A program made the position numbers and the translations under genes. The notes under the pieces are model-generated. The model was not told the DNA's origin. It was given only the letters and a program-made list of their open reading frames with translations, and did not search any database. From contig CAYTFK010000003.1 of NCBI GenBank assembly GCA_964436865.1, positions 1 through 64,000 of the forward strand: a DNA stretch of 64,000 nucleotides, read 5' to 3'. Below, piece after piece: positions 1 to 8,313 of this stretch. Numbering within the stretch: the first letter of the stretch is position 1; each line of letters starts with the position of its first letter. This DNA is from JAXGPP01 sp964436865. GTDB taxonomy: Bacteria; Planctomycetota; Planctomycetia; Pirellulales; Thermoguttaceae.

Positions 1-346
1 CCCGATTTTTTCCACCAGCCTTCGCTTGATAGAGGGCGCGGTCGGCATCGGCGAAGAGGACGGGAGGGAGTCCGCCACGCTCGATAGTGGCGGCAACCGG
101 TGCTGAAGCCCGGCTATTGACCTCATTGCGTCGGACGGCGAGCCAACGGATGGGCGAAAGTACCTTGATACGTTCGATTCGCCAGCGAATCGCGGGTTTC
201 CACAGTACGGCCTCCAAGAGGCCCCTCGCGGCCGAGGGGGTCATAACCTGATAAGACACGCGTTCGGTCTTGAACTCGGGCCTGGTGAAGCAGGCGATTG
301 GCCCGGATGCACGGAGGCAAAGCGGATTGGAACTGGGTGGGGTCAT
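1..346 (-). CDS. cas5: Type I-C Cas5 (Cas5d), N-terminal part; runs off left edge
   Basis: Reading from an ATG at 346, behind an AGAGGAGAG ribosome site, gives 115 codons with no stop before the left edge. The stretches CFTRPEFKTERVSY, TPSAARGLLEAVLWKPAIRW and PIRWLAVRRNEV are hallmark Cas5d segments. In type I-C systems Cas5d is both a Cascade subunit and the crRNA-processing nuclease that replaces Cas6. It lies 75 bp downstream of cas3 on the same strand, the usual I-C order; cas8c, cas7 and the adaptation genes would lie to the left. The last ~35 residues look wrong for Cas5 and end in DADRALYQAKAGGKNR, which matches the C-terminus of GGDEF domains. Either the Cas5 is unusual or the contig edge is chimeric. 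The Cas5 call itself is firm for the first ~85 residues. Confidence 0.82.
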   Translation of the reverse strand, partial: MTPPSSNPLCLRASGPIACFTRPEFKTERVSYQVMTPSAARGLLEAVLWKPAIRWRIERIKVLSPIRWLAVRRNEVNSRASAPVAATIERGGLPPVLFADADRALYQAKAGGKNR

Positions 347-421
347 GGTAGCTCTCCTCTTGGCCGAAGGACTTTGACCAGAATATCGGTTGCGGCTGTA
401 AAGGAAAAGCCCTTTCGCTCG

Positions 422-2718
422 TCAGACGACTAACAACTCAGGATCGATCTGGGACTCGGCGTCGGCTGCGAGTCCGAACTCTTCGCTATACAAGCTGGTG
501 AACAAAGTGGTGGGCAGATAAAGTTTCGTGTCTTCCCACGGCTCCACGGCACTCCGCGATGAGAGCAGGTCGAGGTGCTGCATGGAGACTTGCACGATGT
601 AGGGTTGTAAAGCGCGCGATGTGAATCGGGTGGGGTGGCGGCGAAACGCTTCGGCGCGCTCGATCCCTTCACCCCACGGCACAACCACGGAGCGAGCCCA
701 GCCGTTGTCGATCATCTGGAAGGCGGCGCCGACGTTAGCGAAGTTCAAGGCGGCGCGCTCGCGCTGGATGTGCCGGGCATCGAGCGACTCTTTCTCGTAC
801 AGCCGACGGAAAAACAGCTCGCAGTGCTGCGGGTTGAAAGGGTCGAGTTGGCCACTGAGCCGCGGGTCGTCGTTCTGAATGGCGAGCAGGGCGTCGGTCG
901 TTTCCATTGCCTTACGCAAGGTGCCGAGAGGGGGCAGCGTTTCGGCACGGAAGACGATGAATTGTCCCGCGGGGACGCCAGCGGCTTCGGTACGTCTTCC
1001 TTCGCGATCGCAACGGCCAGCCGATTGTGCAAGGCTATCGAGGCCGGCCAGCGCTCGATAGACGACCGGGAGGTCAATGTCGACGCCCGCCTCGATAAGC
1101 TGTGTGGAGACCACGCGGCAGGTGTTGCCGGAACGCAATGCGTCGGTGATCGAGGCAATCACTTGCAGCCGATGGGCGGGGCACATGAGTGCCGACAGAT
1201 GAAAACGGCCGCTAACGGGGAGCTTTTCGGCGAGCAGGCGGGCGTCGGCCCTACGGTGGACGACGGCCAGCACCTGTTTGTGCGACTTGATCTCCTCGGC
1301 CAATTCTTCGTAAGGAATGGGGCGTCCGACTCGCCACTCGGTGCGAACGCGCCGCGCGGCCGGCGCGGAGGCCAGACTTGTGGGATCCGCAATGATCGGA
1401 CGGACGTCGGCCAAACCGTGCGTCCAGCCGTCGCTGGATTGCAGGGCGGGAGGCGTGGCAGTGCTGAGAACCACGCTGGCCCCGTAATGGCAGGCCAGTT
1501 CGCGAAGCCCGTCGAGAATCGGCAGCAGGAGCTGCGGCGGCAAGGTTTGGACTTCATCGAGGATGATTACGCTCTTGGCAGTGCGGTGCAGCTTGCGGCA
1601 GCGCGATGGATGGTCGCTAAACAGCGACTCGAAGAACTGCACAGTAGTGGTAACAATCACCGGCGCATCCCAGTTTTCGGCGGCCAGACGGCGGCGCAGT
1701 TCCGCCTCTCGGTTCAGCTCCTCCCGCTCCTGCTCGTCGAGGCCACTGTGGTGTTCAAGGACATTCTGGTCGTCGTCGTGGCCGGCAATTCCGAAGGCTT
1801 CGCGGTATCGCTTAGCGTTCTGCTCGATAATGCTTGTGAAGGGAATTACAACGATGACGCGATCCAACGCGTGGCAAGCGGCGTGGCGGAGCGNNNNNNN
1901 NNNAGCGCGAAACTCATGGCAGCGAGGGTCTTGCCGCCCCCTGTGGGGACTGTCAACGAGAACAGGCCCGGTGGGAGTACCGCGGCCTGACGGCAGGCGT
2001 TAAGGACTTCGGCCCGCATGGCGTTAACGGACGAGGCGGGCGCCCGACGCGCAAGGCGATCGACAAACGTATCAAGGCGATCGCGGAGCACGTCAATGGG
2101 GTCGTAACGAAGTTCTTGCCACTCGGGTGGCAGGCCCTGTGATTGAGCGTAGAAGTCGGCAGTTGCCAGCCGGTCGGCGTCGACAAGGGCGGAGAAGATC
2201 ATTCGAGTGAAGAACTCCAGCCGACGGATTTTCGCCTCACCTGTAGTACTTCTCAACCAGGACGGGATGGCGGGCAGGGGTAGACCTGTGAGTGGCTCGG
2301 GGAGGCGGCGGAGGAGATTCTCGAATGCCGCTTTCTGATACTGCAGCCGCACTTTGAGCGGCGTTCGGCCGGTCACGCCGAAATCCATGCCCTCGTCGTT
2401 CAGGTTTGCCAGGCCGGTATGATGGCCGGCGATAGCAAACGCCAATGGATAGCCTTCCTTTCCCTTGCGAGCAGCCAGAACCGCACCCATGGCGGAATGA
2501 TCGACTTGAATACGGTCGCCGCGAAGCTTGCTCTGGAACTCGGGGGAGTACTTCCCAAGGTCGTGCCAACGTCCCAAGCACTCGGCCCAAGGTTCCAGCG
2601 AACGATCGATCCGCGAGAGAAACTGCCGGCAGCAGTCGGCTACTCGCTCCTCGTGAGCGGTGATGGTCTCCCAGTCTGTCTCAGGTCGGTCTTGCAGACT
2701 GTGAGCATAGTACTTCAT
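422..2718 (-). CDS. cas3: CRISPR-associated nuclease/helicase Cas3 (type I-C)
   Basis: HD-nuclease plus superfamily 2 helicase recruited by Cascade to unwind and degrade target DNA. The start is the ATG at 2718, opening MKYYAHSLQD. The HD domain shows WHDLGKY near residue 52, DHSAMGA near 73 and AGHHTGL near 97. The helicase shows VPTGGGKTLA near 257, PFTSIIEQNA near 287, the DEVQ box near 383, STATPP near 414, QLIEAGVDID near 535 and QSAGRCDREGR near 560. The frame is apparently broken at the ten-N gap (1894-1903), but the flanks share a CGCT overlap; collapsing Ns plus one copy of the overlap gives one 760-residue frame, a normal Cas3 length. The gene is therefore probably intact. Only cas5 follows before the edge. 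Confidence 0.92.
1894..1903. other. Assembly gap (ten Ns) inside cas3
   Basis: Exactly ten Ns, a scaffolder placeholder rather than a measured gap. On the cas3 strand the left contig ends TTCGCGCT and the right contig begins CGCTCCGCC. Merging the shared CGCT reads F-A-L-R-H-A, the normal Cas3 text after Walker A, so little or no sequence is missing. Confidence 0.95.
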
Positions 2719-2835
2719 TCCATCTTCTCCGGTTGGCTCCAGGTGTTCGTGGTCATGTCAATTCATGGTGCTCCTGTGAGCGGCGGCGTGCACTCGAGGC
2801 TCTATTGTGCTTGACTTACGGTAACCGCTTGCCGA

Positions 2836-2855
2836 GAATGACTTTATGGTCATTC
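2836..2855. promoter_or_regulatory. Inverted repeat between cas3 and the divergent antitoxin gene
   Basis: GAATGAC, six bases, then GTCATTC: a perfect 7-bp dyad in the 192-bp divergent space between cas3 (start 2718) and the UPF0175 gene (start 2911). No T-tract follows on either strand, so an operator is more likely than a terminator. The WYL regulator or the antitoxin next door would be natural binders, but that is inference. Confidence 0.35.
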
Positions 2856-2910
2856 GCGGTGGAGTGAAGAACGGTGTAGACGTGTGACGGGTTGCAGGGG
2901 GAATTGAGTA

Positions 2911-3171
2911 ATGGCCCACATCACGATTGAATACCCGGATGACTTGCTGGTCAGCCTGGGGACGACGCGGGAGGATTTCGAGCGGGAGGCCCGATTCGCG
3001 CTGGCGGCGAAGCTTTTTGAGCAGGGACGGCTTTCTTCGGGCAAGGCGGCGCGGCTGGCGGGAATGGGGCGCGTGGCGTTTCTGATGGGGTTGCACCGCG
3101 CGGGAGTGGCGGCCATCGACCTGGACGAGGCGGAGATCGAGCACGAGGCCCGCTATGCCCGGGGCGAGTGA
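2911..3171 (+). CDS. UPF0175 family protein, probable antitoxin
   Basis: An 86-residue protein opening MAHITIEYPDDLL, with FEREARFALAAKLFEQGRLSSGKAARLAGM in the middle, cited here only by its pieces FEREARFALAAKLFE and GKAARLAGM. This is the UPF0175 pattern: a short beta strand, then a helix-turn-helix-like segment. Members typically sit directly upstream of a DUF3368 PIN-domain toxin and are regarded as its antitoxin. Here the reading frame that follows, overlapping by 17 bases, starts exactly like such a toxin but stops after 34 codons. It is oriented against the surrounding cas3 and WYL genes, suggesting separate acquisition. The antitoxin itself looks full length. Confidence 0.8.
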   Translation: MAHITIEYPDDLLVSLGTTREDFEREARFALAAKLFEQGRLSSGKAARLAGMGRVAFLMGLHRAGVAAIDLDEAEIEHEARYARGE

Positions 3172-3259
3172 CGCGATTGTGGTCAACACGGGACCGCTGC
3201 CGTCGGCGCTGGTGGTCGATATTCGCGATCGCCTGGTCATCTTGGCTGGCTGCGGGTAG
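3155..3259 (+). pseudogene. Truncated DUF3368 PIN-toxin remnant
   Basis: An ATG at 3155, inside the end of the UPF0175 gene, opens a 34-codon frame containing DAIVVNTGPL, the characteristic first strand of DUF3368 PIN proteins, followed by DIRDRLVILAGCG and a stop. A complete toxin is about 150-170 residues, so the catalytic acidic residues of the later PIN strands are missing. Its end overlaps the 3' end of the WYL regulator by 23 bases, so the boundary was probably created by a deletion or rearrangement that fused the two loci. Confidence 0.6.
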
Positions 3260-4259
3260 TTCTGGTGTCTTTCGATTGATAGGCCCGGGACATCTGTTCT
3301 AACTCGGCGATGATTTCGCGGCGGAGTTCTTCGGGCTGGAGGACTTCGGCGTGGCGGCCGAAGCTCATGATCCAGTGGCGGATTTCTTCGGTGTCGGAGA
3401 GGTGGAACTGGGCGATGATGCTGCCGTCGCGGTCGGGGGTGAGTTGCTGGGTGTGGTGCCACTGGGACTCGGCGACGTAGCGGGCGACCTGGGGGGAGAA
3501 GCGGACGCGGACGGAGACTTCACCCGGACCGTCGGCGTGGTAGACGCCGAAGGACTTGGAGAGGTGGGCGACGAGGTCGAAGTCGGCGGGGCGCTGGAAG
3601 TGGACCTGGGTGACCTCGGCGTCTTCGATGCGGTTGACTTTCCAGTGGCGGATCTCGCCGCAGTCGGGGGCGACACCGACGAGGTAGAGGGAGCCGCGGT
3701 GAAAGACCAACCCGTACGGGTAGATGTCGTAGGTGACGGGTTCGGTAGCGCGGAGGGACTGGTAGGTGATGAAGACGGCGAGGCGGTCTTCGATGCCGAC
3801 CATGAGCTGGTCGACGATCTCGGTTTTGCGGGAGTAGTCGCTGGAGCCGACGAGGGTCTGGTGGAAGACGGCGCCGAACGATTCGACGTACTTGAGGGCC
3901 TTGGGGGTGAGCGACGCGCGGACTTTTTTGAACGCCCGTTGGGCGGCTTCCCAGAAGGGGGTGCCGGCGAGCGGGTCGAGCAGGCGGCGGCCGAGATAGA
4001 GGGCGATTGCCTCATCGAAGGCGAAGGAGAGGCCGGGCTGGCTCCTGGCGGGGTCGAGCCGCCAGGTCTTGCGTCCCCGCTCGCAGGTGAGTTCCTCGAG
4101 TGGAAAGCCGACCTGCACGAAAAGCTCCAGGTCGCGGCGGATGGTCTTTTCGCTTACACCCGTCTCGGCGGCCATTTCCTTGACGGTGGCGCCATAGTGG
4201 CGGGCGGAGAGGATGCGGAGGAGCGTCCATTGACGCACGAGCGGGGGAGCGTCGGACAT
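3237..4259 (-). CDS. WYL-domain transcriptional regulator with N-terminal HTH
   Basis: A 340-residue protein starting at MSDAPPLVRQWTLL, with TTGAGG upstream as ribosome site. A winged helix (KEMAAETGVSEKTIRRDLE, near residue 30) is followed by the WYL sensor domain (YPYGLVFHRGSLYLVG) and the C-terminal WCX extension. WYL proteins are ligand- or nucleic-acid-responsive regulators and several are encoded beside CRISPR or other defence loci. Here it is upstream of cas3 on the same strand, separated by the divergent antitoxin, so it may control the cas operon; that is inference from position. An earlier in-frame ATG at 4343 (MTNSVSNARR) also has a possible ribosome site and would add 28 residues. 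Confidence 0.85.
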   Translation of the reverse strand: MSDAPPLVRQWTLLRILSARHYGATVKEMAAETGVSEKTIRRDLELFVQVGFPLEELTCERGRKTWRLDPARSQPGLSFAFDEAIALYLGRRLLDPLAGTPFWEAAQRAFKKVRASLTPKALKYVESFGAVFHQTLVGSSDYSRKTEIVDQLMVGIEDRLAVFITYQSLRATEPVTYDIYPYGLVFHRGSLYLVGVAPDCGEIRHWKVNRIEDAEVTQVHFQRPADFDLVAHLSKSFGVYHADGPGEVSVRVRFSPQVARYVAESQWHHTQQLTPDRDGSIIAQFHLSDTEEIRHWIMSFGRHAEVLQPEELRREIIAELEQMSRAYQSKDTRTTRSQPR

Positions 4260-4434
4260 GGTTGCCTCAAGTCGTTCCAGGTAGCACCGACCGACGATAC
4301 GAAGATAGTCGAATCGGCGGGCGTTGGAAACACTGTTGGTCATGGTTGGAGTTCCTTGCCCCTCAGAAGTGCCGCGCGGCACGCAGGTGATGCGGGCTGG
4401 GCAAGCTGCGTCGGGCCGGGGTGAATCGCTGGGG

Positions 4435-5958
4435 TTAATGCATATCGGTGAAGGCGGCGAGATGACAGAGCCGGCTGTCGTAAATGAGCGCCGAGCCGAT
4501 GATGTTGGTGCTGTTGATTTCCAGTTCGTCGCCGAGGCCGATGGCCACCCGGGGCCGGGCGTGGGCGGCGAGGTGATCGAGGAAGCGTTCGACGGGTTCG
4601 GTGTTGGGGTTGGCGGGGGCGGCGAGGGGCCAGTCGAGGGCGTCGAAGAAGTAGGCCTGGGAGAGGCGGGGCCAGAGGGCCGAGAAGGTGTCGGCCGAGT
4701 CGAAGAGTTCGAGCGAAGCGACACGGCCGGCGCGGACAATGAGCACGCCGGAGGTGCCATTGGGGAGCGGAAAGTGCCGCTGGAACTCGTCGAGTTGACG
4801 GGCGCGGGCGGCGTAGCCGTCGGCCAGCGATGAAGTGGCGGAGTGGACGCGCTTGTCGCGGAGGTGGCGGGCGACTTCCTGCCAGACTTCGGCCTGGTCG
4901 CTGGCGGCGGTGCCGTGAAGTTCGCGGTTGCGCTGGACGGAGCGGGTTTTCTTGGAGCGGAGCGACGGCGGCGCGGAGGCGGCCGCATGGAAGCCGCGGC
5001 TATCGTAGCGCCAGCGGCCTTGCTCGACGCAGCTTACGGGGAGCACGAGGCTGGCTTTGGGGGGCACGAGCACAGTGACGTTGACCACCCGGTTCTGCTT
5101 GGCGCCGACGAGGACTTCGCCCTCGGGGATGAGGATGGGGCGGTCGGAGCGATTGACGACGAAGAGTTCCGGCACGCTGCCGTGATCGGAGATTTCGTCG
5201 ACGAAGGCTTGCTGGCGGGCAAGGGCTGCGCCGAGGAGCGTGTAGGGAGAGGGGCGGTGCTCGGGCCAGGAGAGCGGATAGAGGCCGACGCCGCGCCAGT
5301 GGAGCGGATCGCCCAGTTGAACGAGCTCAAGCAGTTGGCGCAACTCGGCCATCGACCGCACGCCGCGGGCAGACTGGAGTTCGCGGGCGACGCCGGGGAG
5401 GAGTGCCAGGAGGAGGCGGGTTTCGGGCAGCAGATCGCGCCGGGCGAGCAACTGGAGCGAGCGGACGACCTCGTGGGCGATGGCGGGCTCTGGATGGTGC
5501 TCGAGGTCTTGGTAGGCTCGGCGGACGATTTCATGGAGGGCCTGTGCGGGGCTTTGGACGGGTTGAGGCTCGAAGATCGCGCGGCCTTTGGCGCGGAGAT
5601 AGACGGTGAGCGTGAGGGGAAGGCGGCGCGGAGCGGGACGGCTGACATGGCATGTGTCGGGATCGCAGGATTGGGGCGAGGCGGGATCGCGGGGTTGGCG
5701 AGAGGCGGGGATGGAGGCTTCGACGTGGATGAAGCCGGACTGGAGGAGAGGCGAGAGCCAGTTCTGGCGGCGAGAGAGGCGGCCGAAGGGCTCGCGGTCG
5801 TCGATTGCGATGCGGATGTCGCCATTGGGCTGGCAGGTGAGCGACAGCCGGTCGCCGGGATGAGCTGGAGCGCTGGTGACAGTGCGATTTGGCAGAAAGT
5901 GGGTGGTGATTTCGCCGAGAAGCTGTAACTCGTCGTGGGTGGAAGAAGTCGTCGCCAT
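4435..5958 (-). CDS. ARPP-1 domain protein
   Basis: A 507-residue protein, no signal peptide. The C-terminal ~300 residues match the ARPP-1 pattern: QLGDPLHWRGVGLYPL, VVNRSDRPILIPEGEVLVGA with KQNRVVN following, PVSCVEQGRW, then a segment around VWQEVARHL and a final alpha/beta portion. ARPP stands for ADP-ribosylglycohydrolase and rhodanese-phosphatase associated protein, so the family is known mostly from its neighbours and no reaction is assigned. The N-terminal ~200 residues are planctomycete-specific as far as I can tell. It is the gene upstream of the WYL regulator (175-bp gap, same strand). Start at MATTSSTHDEL; the upstream region is the 274-bp divergent spacer to tetR. Confidence 0.7.
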   Translation of the reverse strand: MATTSSTHDELQLLGEITTHFLPNRTVTSAPAHPGDRLSLTCQPNGDIRIAIDDREPFGRLSRRQNWLSPLLQSGFIHVEASIPASRQPRDPASPQSCDPDTCHVSRPAPRRLPLTLTVYLRAKGRAIFEPQPVQSPAQALHEIVRRAYQDLEHHPEPAIAHEVVRSLQLLARRDLLPETRLLLALLPGVARELQSARGVRSMAELRQLLELVQLGDPLHWRGVGLYPLSWPEHRPSPYTLLGAALARQQAFVDEISDHGSVPELFVVNRSDRPILIPEGEVLVGAKQNRVVNVTVLVPPKASLVLPVSCVEQGRWRYDSRGFHAAASAPPSLRSKKTRSVQRNRELHGTAASDQAEVWQEVARHLRDKRVHSATSSLADGYAARARQLDEFQRHFPLPNGTSGVLIVRAGRVASLELFDSADTFSALWPRLSQAYFFDALDWPLAAPANPNTEPVERFLDHLAAHARPRVAIGLGDELEINSTNIIGSALIYDSRLCHLAAFTDMH

Positions 5959-6157
5959 GGTGTGGTTCTCCCCGTGTGCGGTCGCGAGCCGGCAGACTTG
6001 GGGCTCGCCGGAGGGAAGATATCACGGTGCATGGTCAGGCTATGTCCAACGTGACGGGTGTACAGAGCAGCGAGATGGGTGGCTGGAGGGGGGTGGCGGC
6101 TGGATCTTCGGGACGGTCGAGGGCAGTGGGGGCTGGCGGGATGCGAACATTTCGCCG

Positions 6158-6210
6158 TTGACGTCGTACTTTACCGTAGCTAGAATTGGCGGACGGACGC
6201 GCCCGTCCGC
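6158..6210 (+). promoter_or_regulatory. Promoter plus palindromic operator of the tetR-RND operon
   Basis: TTGACG at 6158-6163, a 17-base spacer, and TAGAAT at 6181-6186 make a good sigma-70-type promoter. Immediately after it, GCGGACGG (6189-6196), six bases, CCGTCCGC (6203-6210) form a perfect 8-bp dyad that would cover the transcription start, 22 bp before the tetR GTG. This arrangement fits autorepression by the TetR protein encoded next. Confidence 0.6.
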
Positions 6211-6232
6211 ATACCCCTAGGGAGCGAGATAA

Positions 6233-6919
6233 GTGCTGACGCGTGCTTCGACTGATGAGAGTCATACGCCGGAAATTGCCCAGAAACGGCAGGCTGTATT
6301 GGAGCAGGCGATCGCGCTGTTCGCCGAGGAGGGGTTTCGCCGGGCCGACGTGCAGGTGGTGGCGGATCGGGCGGGGGTGGGAAAGGGAACGGTTTACCGT
6401 TATTTCGGGAATAAGGAGGACCTGTTTTGGGCGGCCATCTACGCGGTGATGGAACGCCTGGAGGCGCACCTGCGGGTGGCGGTCGATGCGGCGGCCGACC
6501 CGGAGGGCAAGCTGCGGGCGGCCAGCCTGGCATATGCCGAGTTTTTCGAGAACAACCCGCGCTACCTGGAGATCTTCGTGCAGGACCGGGCGGAGTTTCG
6601 CGGCAAGGCCCCGGAGCTACACCTCGAGTATCACCAGAACCTTGTCGAGCATTTCAGCCAGATTGTGGCCGACGGGGTTGCGATGGGGCAATTCTGCCCG
6701 CTCGATCCACGGGCCACGATTCGCTCGCTGTCGAGCATGTTGTATGGCGCGGTGGTTTTTCACTGCTACGTGCGCGATCAACGGGGGCTGGTAGCACACA
6801 CGGCGAACTGCCTGGAGATCTTTCTCAGGGGCATCGCTCTGGCGGCGGATCAGCGGCCCGGCGGCGGTGCGGAAGCGAACCCGGGCCACCCGGAAGCGTG
6901 TCGTGCGGAACGGGACTGA
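6233..6919 (+). CDS. TetR/AcrR family transcriptional regulator
   Basis: A 228-residue repressor starting with GTG behind AGGGAGCGAG. The N-terminal helix-turn-helix is clear: AIALFAEEGFRRADVQVVA followed by GVGKGTVYRYFGNKEDLF near residues 45-65. The C-terminal ligand domain is of the type seen with efflux regulators. It precedes an RND adaptor by 16 bp and an RND permease on the same strand, so it presumably represses this operon from the dyad at 6189-6210. The ligand is unknown. Confidence 0.9.
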   Translation: MLTRASTDESHTPEIAQKRQAVLEQAIALFAEEGFRRADVQVVADRAGVGKGTVYRYFGNKEDLFWAAIYAVMERLEAHLRVAVDAAADPEGKLRAASLAYAEFFENNPRYLEIFVQDRAEFRGKAPELHLEYHQNLVEHFSQIVADGVAMGQFCPLDPRATIRSLSSMLYGAVVFHCYVRDQRGLVAHTANCLEIFLRGIALAADQRPGGGAEANPGHPEACRAERD

Positions 6920-6935
6920 GAACAGAGGCAATTCC

Positions 6936-8264
6936 ATGCGGATCGCGAGACGTTCTATTGCTGTGTTGGGCATCGGGCTGGCCGGACTGCTGGTGCTGGC
7001 ATGGGCGGCGGGGCCGGGCGCCGAGAGCCAGGCCGGCGCCGCGGCCGCCGAGCCGGGCGCGGCGGGCAAAAGCGCCGGTGGCTCCACGGCGGTGATGGTG
7101 ACGGCGGCGCCGGCGGCGCTGCGGCCGGTCGAGCGCACGGTTGACATTGTCGGCACGCTGGCCGGCTTCGACGAAATCGCCGTCAATGCCGAGGTCTCGG
7201 GCCGGGTAGTCCGCGTTCACGCCGACCTGGGCGATACGGTGAAGCCGGGCGATCTGCTGCTGGAGATCGACCCGACCGACTATGAGCTGACCGTCGTGGA
7301 AGCGCGCCGTTCGATGGAATCGGATCTGGCGAAGCTCGGGCTGACCGAGTTGCCCGAAGGGCAGGTCGACCTGGAGCAGTTGCCGACGGTCCGCCGGGCG
7401 CACGAACAGGAAATGACGGCGCAGCGGCGCTACGAGCGGGCCAAGCTGCTGCACGAACAGAACAAGGTCGTGAGCCTGGAGCAGCTCGACCAGGTGCGAA
7501 TGGATTACGAGGTGGCGCGCAACACGCGGCTCCAGGCATTGCTCGACGCGCAGTCGGACCTGGCCATGGCGCGGTGGAAGGCCGCCCAGTTGGCCACGGC
7601 CGAAAACCGTCTGCAGAAGACGCGGGTCGTAGCGCCGCAGTCGAGCCTGGCGGCCAAGTTGCTGGGGCCCGAGGGTGTGGAGTTCTCCGTTGCCGAGCGG
7701 AAGGTCAATGAGGGAGAGATGCTGAAGGACTCGCCCGGCTCGTCGACCGCGACCTACGACCTGGTCGTCGACAAGGTGCTGAAGCTGAAAGGGGTCGTGC
7801 CGGAACGTTATGTGAGCGAGGTGCGGGTCGAACAGCCCGTCGAGATTCGGGTGCAGGCGTATCCCAACCGCACGTTTACGGGCAAGATCACCCGTATCAG
7901 CCCGGCCGTGGACCGGGTGAGCCGCACGTTCGGGATTGAAGCCACGGTGGAGAACCTGAATCGCGAACTGCGGGCGGGCAGTTTTGCCGACGCGCGGATC
8001 ATCACGCAGGCCAACGACCAGGCGTTGATGGTGCCGCGCGATGCCGTGCTGAGTCTCGCCGGCTCGACGCGCGTCTTCACGATCCGCGACGGCAAGGCCC
8101 ATGCGGTCGCAGTGACGCGGGGGGTGGAAAGGGATGGCTGGGTGGAGCTTCTGCAGGCCGATACGCGCGAGATCGGTCCCGGCACGATGCTCGTGACCAG
8201 CGGCCACGATCTGCTGGCCGAAGGGTCGGCGGTAAAGATTCGCGGCGCGGCGGACCAGCGGTAA
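6936..8264 (+). CDS. RND efflux periplasmic adaptor (membrane fusion protein, HlyD family)
   Basis: A 442-residue protein starting at MRIARRSIAVLGIGLAG, behind GAGGC. It has an N-terminal signal anchor, a long alanine/glycine-rich linker, the lipoyl half-motif (GRVVRVHADLGDTVKPGDLL), a coiled-coil hairpin (EQEMTAQRRYERAKLLHEQN), the second lipoyl half and a beta-barrel segment (VPERYVSEVRVEQPVEIRV). It bridges the inner-membrane RND pump to an outer-membrane channel. No TolC-like gene lies in this operon, so the channel must come from elsewhere. Confidence 0.9.
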   Translation: MRIARRSIAVLGIGLAGLLVLAWAAGPGAESQAGAAAAEPGAAGKSAGGSTAVMVTAAPAALRPVERTVDIVGTLAGFDEIAVNAEVSGRVVRVHADLGDTVKPGDLLLEIDPTDYELTVVEARRSMESDLAKLGLTELPEGQVDLEQLPTVRRAHEQEMTAQRRYERAKLLHEQNKVVSLEQLDQVRMDYEVARNTRLQALLDAQSDLAMARWKAAQLATAENRLQKTRVVAPQSSLAAKLLGPEGVEFSVAERKVNEGEMLKDSPGSSTATYDLVVDKVLKLKGVVPERYVSEVRVEQPVEIRVQAYPNRTFTGKITRISPAVDRVSRTFGIEATVENLNRELRAGSFADARIITQANDQALMVPRDAVLSLAGSTRVFTIRDGKAHAVAVTRGVERDGWVELLQADTREIGPGTMLVTSGHDLLAEGSAVKIRGAADQR

Positions 8265-8313
8265 CGGCACAATCGATCATTCACGCGTTCACTTCATCGT
8301 CTCGTGATCTGCC

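Noticed and set aside
2700..2910. A CRISPR repeat or leader next to cas3
   Set aside because: Only one short dyad; no direct repeats at regular spacing here or anywhere else in the window.
3237..4988. The full 583-codon version of the WYL frame
   Set aside because: The extra N-terminus is Pro/Ser/Thr filler antisense to the ARPP-1 gene; the HTH begins right after 4259.
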